A model generated the notes under the pieces. It saw only the letters and a program-made list of their open reading frames with translations, had not been told where the DNA came from and searched no databases. A DNA stretch of 20,591 nt from DAOTZS01 sp034434335. Its GTDB lineage: Bacteria > Chloroflexota > Anaerolineae > CG2-30-64-16. The position numbers and the translations under genes were made by a program. Positions 15,604 through 20,591 of this stretch are shown here, in pieces (within the stretch, counting starts at the first letter, position 1; every line of letters begins with the position of its first letter). The DNA is taken from assembly GCA_034434335.1 (NCBI GenBank), contig DAOTZS010000127.1, positions 1 to 20,591 of the forward strand, given 5' to 3'.

Positions 15604-16215
15604 CTATCTCAGGTGACAAGTATCGTTCAGCGTGATCAGCGTGAAGTCGCCCTCCTCGGCGTCGAAGACATTGATGGCGCAGGTGTCCTGGCCCAGTCGC
15701 CAGAAGCGGTCGAGGCCCAGCCCCAGGATGCTGAGCAGGATCACGCGGTTGACCACTGTGTGGCTTACCAGCACCACCGTCTGGCCAGGATGCCGGCCAA
15801 CCAGCTCGTTTAGCATGGACATGCTGCGCTGTTGCAGGTCGGCCAGGGCTTCACCGTCGGGGAAGCGGGTGAGCTGGGGGGTCGTGAACCAGCTTTCGAC
15901 CACCTCAGGCCAGCGGGTGCGGGCCTCTTCTACCGTCAGGCCCTGCAACAGGCCGAAGTGGATGTCGCAGAGGCCGGTGTGGACCTGGATGGGCAGCGGC
16001 ACCAGCCTGGAGATGGCCTCGGCTGTCTGGCGAGCCCGCAGCAGGGGGCTGGTATAGAGCGCGGCAGGTTGCCAGCTCTCGGCAACGCGCCGTGCGGTTG
16101 CCGCGGCCTGATCCAGGCCGGTCTGGTTCAGGGGCAGGTCGGCCCGGCCCCGGAACCGCTCCACGCGGTTCCATTCGGTCTGGCCGTGGCGAATAAGGAT
16201 GAAGCGTGTTGACAT
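15604..16215 (-). CDS. Histidine phosphatase family protein (phosphoglycerate mutase-like)
   Basis: A 203-residue protein. The ATG at 16215 has AGGTGG six bases upstream and gives the usual N-terminus MSTRFILIRHGQTEWN with the phospho-accepting His. Further motifs are SPLLRARQTAEAI with the second-shell Arg and VVLVSHTVVNRVILL with the second catalytic His. The segment GLCDIHFGLLQGLTVEEA corresponds to the usual L-x-E-x-x-x-G-x-x-EG acid motif but reads Asp for the first Glu and Gln for the second, so activity may be altered. The family includes cofactor-dependent mutases, alpha-ribazole phosphatase and broad sugar phosphatases; the substrate cannot be chosen. It lies 75 bases downstream of enolase, with a hairpin between. 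Confidence 0.88.
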   Translation of the reverse strand: MSTRFILIRHGQTEWNRVERFRGRADLPLNQTGLDQAAATARRVAESWQPAALYTSPLLRARQTAEAISRLVPLPIQVHTGLCDIHFGLLQGLTVEEARTRWPEVVESWFTTPQLTRFPDGEALADLQQRSMSMLNELVGRHPGQTVVLVSHTVVNRVILLSILGLGLDRFWRLGQDTCAINVFDAEEGDFTLITLNDTCHLR

Positions 16216-16232
16216 GGCATACCACCTGAGCA

Positions 16233-16280
16233 GTGGCAGGCGGGCAGTGCTTATCTGGGTCTGTACTGCCCACCTGCCAC
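16233..16280 (-). repeat. Strong hairpin between enolase and the histidine phosphatase gene
   Basis: Two 16-base arms (16233-16248 and 16265-16280; GTGGCAGGCGGGCAGT on the plus strand) flank a 16-base loop. The single mismatch is C-A on the plus strand but G-U in the transcribed minus-strand RNA, so the stem is fully paired there. It starts about 10 bases after the enolase stop and ends about seven bases before the phosphatase ribosome binding site. No T-run follows, so an attenuating or mRNA-end-protecting hairpin is more likely than an intrinsic terminator. Confidence 0.65.
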
Positions 16281-16290
16281 CTCTGTGCAT

Positions 16291-17583
16291 TTAGCGCGCC
16301 TGGCGTGCGAAGGCTGCTTTGCCAGCGTACACCGCGGCCTTTTCCAACTCCTCTTCGATCCTCAAGAGCTGATTGTACTTCTCCACCCGCTCCGAGCGGC
16401 AGGGTGCACCGGTCTTGATCTGCCCGGTGCCCATCGCCACGCTGAAGTCCGCGATAAAGGTATCACCGGTCTCGCCGCTGCGGTGGGAAACCACGGTCGT
16501 CCACCCTGCCTTATGGGCCATCTCAATGGCAGCCACCGTTTCGGTCAGGGTGCCAATCTGGTTCAGCTTGATCAGGATGGAGTTGGCGGTCTGCTCGGCA
16601 ATGCCGCGCTCCAGCCGCTGGACATTGGTCACGAAGAGGTCGTCGCCAACGATCTGGATCTTCTGGCCCAGCTTCTGCGTGAGCAGCTTCCACCCCTCCC
16701 AGTCATCCTGCGCCAGGCCATCTTCGATGGAGATGATGGGGTATTGCGCCACCCAGCCGGCATACATCTCCACCATCTGCTCCGACGTCACCTTGCGGTT
16801 TTCGGTGCGCAGGTGATACAGGCCATCCTCGTAGAGCTCACTGGCCGCCGGGTCAAGCGCAATGGCGATCTGTTCGCCGCTGCGATAGCCGGCCTTTTCG
16901 ATGGCCTGCAGGATCAGCTCGATGGCCTGGGCGTTGGCCTTCAACGTCGGCGCGAAGCCGCCCTCATCACCCACGCCGGTGGGGAACCCCTGGCCTTTCA
17001 GCACGGCCTTCAGGGCCTGGTAAGTCTCGGCACCCCAGCGCAGCGCCTCGCGAAAGCTGGACGCGCCGATCGGCACGATCATGAACTCTTGCAGGTCGGT
17101 GCCCTGCCAGTTGGCATGCACGCCGCCGTTGAGGATGTTCATCATCGGCACGGGCAGCAGCTTCACCGACACGCCGCCCAGATAGCGGTAGAGGGGCAGG
17201 CCAACCGCTTCGGCTGCCGCCCGGGCCACGGCCAGGCTGGCCCCCAGGATGGCGTTAGCCCCCAGCTTGCTCTTGTTGGGTGTGCCGTCCAGGTCTATCA
17301 GGGTGCGGTCCACAGCTATCTGGTCCAGCGCGTCCATACCGATGAGGGCATCGGCGATCTCGTCATTCACGTGTTCGACCGCCTTCAGCACCCCTTTGCC
17401 GCCATAGCGGCCCTTATCGCCGTCGCGCAGCTCGAGCGCCTCGTGGACACCGGTCGAGGCGCCCGATGGCACGGCAGCCCGGCCCATGGCATCGCACTCC
17501 AGCCACACCTCGACTTCGACAGTAGGATTGCCGCGTGAATCCAGGATCTCGCGGCCCAGAACTTCGGTAATAGTAGTTGACAC
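16291..17583 (-). CDS. eno: Enolase
   Basis: A 430-residue protein, the normal length for bacterial enolase. The GTG at 17583 has AGGAGGT six bases upstream and gives the standard N-terminus (ITEVLGREILDSRGNPTVEV). Motifs: PSGASTGVHEALELRD, NILNGGVHANWQGTDLQEF, ALDPAASELY and SIEDGLAQDDWEGW and VGDDLFVTN (the Mg ligands Asp, Glu, Asp), LIKLNQIGTLTET (the catalytic Lys) and SHRSGETGD with GQIKTGAPCRSER. It converts 2-phosphoglycerate to phosphoenolpyruvate in glycolysis. Two variations from the commonest sequence are visible: HANWQGTD in place of HADNNVD-like residues, and ETGD for ETED; neither touches the metal ligands. Its upstream region is a repeat-rich gap with no clear promoter. Confidence 0.97.
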   Translation of the reverse strand: MSTTITEVLGREILDSRGNPTVEVEVWLECDAMGRAAVPSGASTGVHEALELRDGDKGRYGGKGVLKAVEHVNDEIADALIGMDALDQIAVDRTLIDLDGTPNKSKLGANAILGASLAVARAAAEAVGLPLYRYLGGVSVKLLPVPMMNILNGGVHANWQGTDLQEFMIVPIGASSFREALRWGAETYQALKAVLKGQGFPTGVGDEGGFAPTLKANAQAIELILQAIEKAGYRSGEQIAIALDPAASELYEDGLYHLRTENRKVTSEQMVEMYAGWVAQYPIISIEDGLAQDDWEGWKLLTQKLGQKIQIVGDDLFVTNVQRLERGIAEQTANSILIKLNQIGTLTETVAAIEMAHKAGWTTVVSHRSGETGDTFIADFSVAMGTGQIKTGAPCRSERVEKYNQLLRIEEELEKAAVYAGKAAFARQAR

Positions 17584-17684
17584 TTGGATACCTCCTGTGA
17601 GTTGGTGGATTGGTGACTTGGGATGGTTCAAAATTGGCTGACACTTTCTGCCAGCTCGGGCCTTCACTGCTCCTCACCCCCCTC

Positions 17685-17705
17685 CCTTTGGCCTGCGGCC
17701 AGGGG
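17685..17705. repeat. First internal hairpin of the MITE-like block
   Basis: Nine-base arms around TGC (…TGGCC-TGC-GGCCA…) include two G-T pairs. It is embedded in the pyrimidine-rich then purine-rich sequence typical of CCCTCTCCC/GGGAGAGGG spacer repeats. Confidence 0.4.
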
Positions 17706-17721
17706 AGAGGAGGGATAAGAT

Positions 17722-17763
17722 GGGGTTTTGCGGCGGCCGAAGGCCGCCGCAAAACCCCTTTTT
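17722..17763 (+). terminator. Perfect 17-bp hairpin followed by T5, facing the plus strand
   Basis: Arms 17722-17738 and 17742-17758 (GGGGTTTTGCGGCGGCC and its complement) flank a GAA loop and are followed by TTTTT at 17759-17763. This is a textbook intrinsic terminator on the plus strand, yet every neighbouring gene is on the minus strand. On the minus strand the T-run becomes an A-run before the stem, a poor terminator. Confidence 0.6.
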
Positions 17764-17772
17764 CTCCCCCTT

Positions 17773-17806
17773 CCCTCTCCCGCTCACCTTCGGCGGCGGG
17801 AGAGGG
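17773..17806. repeat. Third internal hairpin, CCCTCTCCCGC/GCGGGAGAGGG
   Basis: Perfect 11-base arms flank a 12-base loop (TCACCTTCGGCG). This CCCTCTCCC...GGGAGAGGG stem resembles a spacer repeat recalled in many high-GC genomes (from memory, not searched). Confidence 0.55.
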
Positions 17807-17930
17807 GAGGGGCCAGAGGTGAGGGCCCTGGGCCGCCATTTTAATGACCGCAAAAAGTGTAAACCGGTTTTCCCGGCGAATTGAACCATCCCGGTAACAC
17901 TTGGCAGGTTGGTAGCTTGCTGCGTGGTGG

Positions 17931-18749
17931 TCAGGCGAATGGGAAACGGTTTCCCCCATCCTCTGCCTTGTCCCCAAGCTCAGCGGGCGGAACCACGGTT
18001 GGATCGAAGGGGAAAACCGGCCCATCCAGGCAGGTCAGCCACCCCTGCCCCACCTCACAGCTTCCGCACAGGCCCATGCCACACCGCATATACGCCTCCC
18101 AGGAGAACTGGGCAGGCAAGTTAGCCGTGCGGCAATAGGCTGCCACGGCCTGCAACATCCCTTCGGGGCCACAGGCATAGACCATGGCCGGCTGCGTTGC
18201 CTGGCCGGCGATGGCCAGGTCCAGGGCGTCGGTGGCCAGGCCCTGCATCCCCGCCGACCCATCCTCGGTAACCAGCCACAGGGAAACCCCCAGCGCCCGG
18301 AAATCTTCAACCAGCAGCAAATCCTGGGCACTCCTGGCACCGATGACCTGTGACACACGATGCCCACCCGCCACAAGCTGGCGGGCCAGGAAGAGGAGCG
18401 GCGCCACCCCGTAGCCCCCGCCCACCAGCAGGTAATGCGCGGGCTCAGAGCCCATGGGGGGCAGGCAGAACCCCCGCCCCAACGGCCCTCGCAACCAGAG
18501 CAGATCGCCCACCTGCAGCCGGTGCAATGCCCGGCTGAAAGGCCCCACGGCTGCCACTGTCAGGCTGGCCGGGTCGGCGTTGGAAAGGCTGAAAGGCTTC
18601 TCTTCCATGTCGGGCAGCCAGGCCATCACGAACTGCCCAGGGGCGGCTGGCAGAGCCCCGTCCAGCACAAAGGTCTTGGTATAGGCGTTCTCCTGCCGTA
18701 CCTCGGCCACTTTGAACGCGCGCGGCAGAGATCCGGACATCACCTGCAT
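17931..18749 (-). CDS. pyrK: Dihydroorotate dehydrogenase electron-transfer subunit
   Basis: A 272-residue protein. The ATG at 18749 has AGGT seven bases upstream; a second in-frame ATG at 18740 is possible. The frame is open further upstream inside pyrD, but those starts would overlap it. The N-terminal FAD domain has PGQFVMAWLPDMEEKPFSLS (the usual R-P-x-S reads K-P-F-S). The NAD domain has LLVGGGYGVAPLLFLARQL and VYACGPEGML. The C-terminal iron-sulphur motif is CGMGLCGSCEVGQGWLTC (C-x4-C-x2-C-x8-C) before LDGPVF, as expected for the [2Fe-2S] cluster. It passes electrons from dihydroorotate on PyrD to NAD in pyrimidine synthesis. It follows pyrD by 16 bases, so the pair is co-transcribed. 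Confidence 0.95.
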   Translation of the reverse strand: MQVMSGSLPRAFKVAEVRQENAYTKTFVLDGALPAAPGQFVMAWLPDMEEKPFSLSNADPASLTVAAVGPFSRALHRLQVGDLLWLRGPLGRGFCLPPMGSEPAHYLLVGGGYGVAPLLFLARQLVAGGHRVSQVIGARSAQDLLLVEDFRALGVSLWLVTEDGSAGMQGLATDALDLAIAGQATQPAMVYACGPEGMLQAVAAYCRTANLPAQFSWEAYMRCGMGLCGSCEVGQGWLTCLDGPVFPFDPTVVPPAELGDKAEDGGNRFPFA

Positions 18750-18765
18750 GTTGGTTACCTGCTCA

Positions 18766-19800
18766 CTACGCCCGCAATGAGGGCTCCTCCCGCGGCCTGA
18801 GGCTGCGGCCGCGCAGCGCCGCCACCGACGGGATGCCGTAAGTTGCCATAAACTGCGCCAGCTCCTTCCCAATCTGGCCCAAGGCCGACACCCCCCGGTA
18901 GTAAACCGCCGATCCAACCCCCACGACAGTGGCGCCGGCCATCAACATCTCTGCCGCGTCCTGGCCGGTCGTGACCCCGCCGGTCCCGATGATGGGCACC
19001 TCCACAGCCTGCGCGATCTCATAGACACAGCGCAGGGCAATGGGCTTGAGGGCCGGGCCGGAGATGCCCCCCACCCGGTTGGACAGGATCGGCCGGCCCG
19101 AGACGGGGTCGATCACCATGCCGGGCATGGTGTTGACCGCCGTGATGGCATCGGCGCCTGCCTGCACCACCGCGGTGGCGATGCGGCCGATATCCGGCAC
19201 GTTGGGGGCCAGCTTGACGGTCAGGGGGCAGGTCACTGCCCGGCGGACTGCCTCGGTCACCTCGGCCGCGCTGTGTGCAGAGGCGGCAAAGGGCGTGCCG
19301 AACTCATCCTTGACATTGGGGCAGGAGATGTTGACTTCGATCAGGTCTGGTTCGGCGGCGGCGACCGTACGCGCCACCTCAGCGAACTCCTGCACCGTGC
19401 CGGCGAAGATGCTGGCGATCAGCGGCACGCCCAGGGGCTGCAACTGGCTGCGAGCTTCGGCCAGCATTTTAGCCTCCTCGGCCGCGCCTGGGTTGGTCAG
19501 GCCCACCGCGTTGATCAGGCCGGCGCCGAAGTCCAGGACAACCGGGTTGCGGTGGCCGGCGCGTGGAAGGGGACCGCAGCTCTTGGCTGTGACCATGCCG
19601 GCGCCGCTGCGTGCCACGCGCACCAACAGGCTGACGCTGGTGCCCAGAATGCCTGATGCCAGCACCAGGGGCGAATGAAGCTGGAAGCCCAGAAAATCAC
19701 ACGCCAGGGTATGATCGCAAGGGTTTGGGCCGGATACGGACATTTCGTGCGCGCCGTCCTGGGCGCTCGTTTTCCCTTTCGTTGGCCCAGCCAACCTCAT
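18766..19800 (-). CDS. pyrD: Dihydroorotate dehydrogenase, class 1B (catalytic subunit)
   Basis: A 344-residue protein if it starts at the ATG at 19800, which has GGAGG four bases upstream. An ATG at 19743 (MSVSGPNP, 325 aa) fits family length better but has a weak ribosome binding site. The FMN barrel shows SPLVLASGILGTS, AKSCGPLPRAGHRNP, INAVGLTNPGAAE, IEVNISCPNVKDEFGTPFA with the catalytic Cys of class 1 enzymes, TVKLAPN, GGISGPALKPIALRCV and IIGTGGVTTGQDAAEMLMAGA for phosphate binding. It oxidises dihydroorotate to orotate in the cytoplasm. The adjacent pyrK identifies the NAD-linked class 1B. The C-terminal tail (RGRSLRPREEPSLRA) is a little longer than usual. Confidence 0.95.
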   Translation of the reverse strand: MRLAGPTKGKTSAQDGAHEMSVSGPNPCDHTLACDFLGFQLHSPLVLASGILGTSVSLLVRVARSGAGMVTAKSCGPLPRAGHRNPVVLDFGAGLINAVGLTNPGAAEEAKMLAEARSQLQPLGVPLIASIFAGTVQEFAEVARTVAAAEPDLIEVNISCPNVKDEFGTPFAASAHSAAEVTEAVRRAVTCPLTVKLAPNVPDIGRIATAVVQAGADAITAVNTMPGMVIDPVSGRPILSNRVGGISGPALKPIALRCVYEIAQAVEVPIIGTGGVTTGQDAAEMLMAGATVVGVGSAVYYRGVSALGQIGKELAQFMATYGIPSVAALRGRSLRPREEPSLRA

Positions 19801-19830
19801 CAACCCTCCGGAGCCCTCTGTCTTGTAGCC

Positions 19831-20325
19831 TCACGAGCCTGCCAGCAGCTTCTCCACCGCTGCCTTGAGCTGGTTATAGGTGTCCCCCAGCATCTCCGGG
19901 ATCACTCGCACGTCGGCGAAGAGGGGCATGAAGTTCGTATCGCCGACCCAGCGCGGCACTACATGGACGTGCACGTGATCTTTCACCCCCGCGCCGGCCA
20001 CCTGCCCGATATTGACCCCAATGTTGAACCCCTCCGGCCGCATGGTGATACGCAGGGCACGCATCCCCAGGGTGACCAGCCCCATCACGTCGGCCATCTC
20101 CTCCTGCGACAGCCCCTCCAGCGAATCCATATGGCGATAGGGCACCGCCATGAAATGGCCGTTGTTGTAGGGGTACTTGTTCAGCACCATGAAAGCCCGT
20201 TCACCCCGATGGATGATCAGGTTCTGGCGGTCATCGCCGGCCTGGAGCATCTCACAAAAGATACAGCCGGCCTGCTTGTTGCTCAGGATGTATTCCATAC
20301 GCCAGGGGGTCCAAAGATGCTTCAT
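19831..20325 (-). CDS. HIT-family nucleotide hydrolase/transferase (Ap4A phosphorylase-like)
   Basis: A 164-residue protein starting MKHLWTPWRMEYI at the ATG at 20325; a GTG at 20346 is possible but adds residues absent from relatives. A zinc pair CIFC is near residue 21. NKYPYNNGHFMAVPYRHM is the usual HIT core, and the HIT triad is DHVHVHVVPRW. NFMPLFADVRVIPEML near the C-terminus resembles mycobacterial Ap4A phosphorylase (ATP adenylyltransferase type). It would cleave diadenosine polyphosphates or similar nucleotidyl compounds in the cytoplasm. It ends 30 bases before pyrD and lies 25 bases after the transketolase end, so the four genes probably form one transcript. Assignment to phosphorylase or hydrolase is uncertain. 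Confidence 0.9.
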   Translation of the reverse strand: MKHLWTPWRMEYILSNKQAGCIFCEMLQAGDDRQNLIIHRGERAFMVLNKYPYNNGHFMAVPYRHMDSLEGLSQEEMADVMGLVTLGMRALRITMRPEGFNIGVNIGQVAGAGVKDHVHVHVVPRWVGDTNFMPLFADVRVIPEMLGDTYNQLKAAVEKLLAGS

Positions 20326-20350
20326 CCCCGAAGTCCATATCACCACACAA

Positions 20351-20591
20351 CTACTTATCCTGACCCGACAGGCCCAGTATCTGTAGCGCCTTGTTTGCCA
20401 CGTTCTCGGCGGTGATGCCCAGGTGAGCCATCACTTCAGGTCCTTTGCCCGACTCGCCGAAACGGTTAATCCCGACCGCCGAGCCGTGGCCGCCAACGTA
20501 GCGCTCCCACCCCAGGGTGACGCCTGCCTCCACGGAGACGCGACGAGGAACAGAAGGAGGCAAAACGGCTTCACGGTATATCTTGTCCTGT
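20351..20591 (-). CDS. tkt: Transketolase, C-terminal end (5' part outside the window)
   Basis: The last 80 codons of a gene that runs off the right edge of the window. The sequence has VLPPSVPRRVSVEAGVTLGW, VGINRFGESGKGPEVM and HLGITAENVANKALQILG. This is the C-terminal domain of transketolase (R-V-x-V-E-A-G...GW, then F-G-x-S and G-I-T). Transketolase moves two-carbon units in the pentose phosphate pathway using thiamine diphosphate. The cofactor and catalytic domains are not in view. The usual F-G-x-S-A-P reads FGESGKG, a common variant position. Confidence 0.9.
   Translation of the reverse strand, partial: QDKIYREAVLPPSVPRRVSVEAGVTLGWERYVGGHGSAVGINRFGESGKGPEVMAHLGITAENVANKALQILGLSGQDK

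Larger units (their letters stand above)
17620..17892. mobile_element. MITE-like block with inverted ends and internal hairpins
   Basis: This fills most of the 347-bp gap between eno and pyrK (17584-17930). The ends are a perfect 12-base inverted repeat (GGGATGGTTCAA at 17620-17631; complement at 17881-17892). A second matching pair lies further in (ACACTTTCTG at 17641-17650; the complement of ACACTTTTTG at 17851-17860). The interior has three stem-loops and no coding capacity. The flanks are loosely alike (GGTGACTTGG, GGTAACACTTGG) but no exact target duplication is seen. A decayed non-autonomous element is the best reading; a non-mobile structured spacer is the alternative. Confidence 0.5.

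Noticed and set aside
16285..17538. 417-codon plus-strand open frame opposite enolase
   Set aside because: Enolase is unmistakable on the minus strand; the opposite frame only mirrors its codon bias.
17845..17875. Possible minus-strand promoter TTTACA...TAAAAT for eno inside the MITE-like block
   Set aside because: The spacer is only 14 bases, and the elements lie more than 250 bases upstream with strong hairpins between.
17941..17955. GGGAAAC-G-GTTTCCC palindrome near the pyrK end
   Set aside because: It lies within the pyrK coding region (NRFPFA) and is short; nothing else supports an operator.
1..20591. CRISPR arrays, tRNA/rRNA genes, integrases or full transposases
   Set aside because: No regularly spaced repeats, cloverleaf-like sequences or recombinase motifs were found by reading both strands.

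Overview
The window is about 20.6 kb of dense, high-GC bacterial DNA with short gaps, many GTG starts preceded by strong Shine-Dalgarno sites, and 1-16 nt gene overlaps. The gene content, the multi-TM polysaccharide proteins, a tandem cyclophilin-type lipoprotein and minisatellite-like low-complexity DNA suggest a Chloroflexota (Anaerolineae-like) chromosome. That placement is inference: the window holds no rRNA or other decisive marker.

Region 1 (1-4870, plus strand) is a tightly overlapping operon of large membrane proteins: the end of a first protein, a 750-aa PTPS-related/YfhO-like protein and a 589-aa DUF2142/GT-C-like protein. All three end in an extracytoplasmic region that looks like a beta-sandwich, and the first two share clear motifs there. 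They probably assemble or modify an envelope glycan. The second gene carries two in-frame low-complexity insertions.

Region 2 (4870-8573) has a Trm112-like zinc protein on the plus strand with its own extended -10 promoter. It converges on minus-strand rnz (RNase Z), a VTT/DedA membrane protein and a lipoprotein with two cyclophilin domains, the second one degenerate. A 37-bp nested palindrome separates the convergent genes.

Region 3 (8574-14928, minus strand) is a surface-polysaccharide cluster transcribed as GT4 glycosyltransferase, a 1177-aa O-antigen ligase/polymerase with TPRs, and a WecA/TagO-like polyprenyl-phosphate sugar-1-phosphate transferase. The three genes overlap. Upstream lies a Uma2-family nuclease-like gene with its own promoter.

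Region 4 (15172-20591, minus strand) is mostly central metabolism: the end of transketolase, a HIT-family protein, pyrD and pyrK (NAD-linked dihydroorotate dehydrogenase), then a 347-bp gap, enolase, a histidine phosphatase and a small unrecognised four-TM protein. The gap holds a candidate MITE with inverted terminal repeats and internal hairpins.

No CRISPR array, tRNA, rRNA, integrase or transposase gene was seen. The less ordinary items are the in-frame minisatellites, the nested palindrome, the MITE-like block, the duplicated cyclophilin with a lost active site, and the polymerase-TPR fusion. None amounts to a demonstrated new system.
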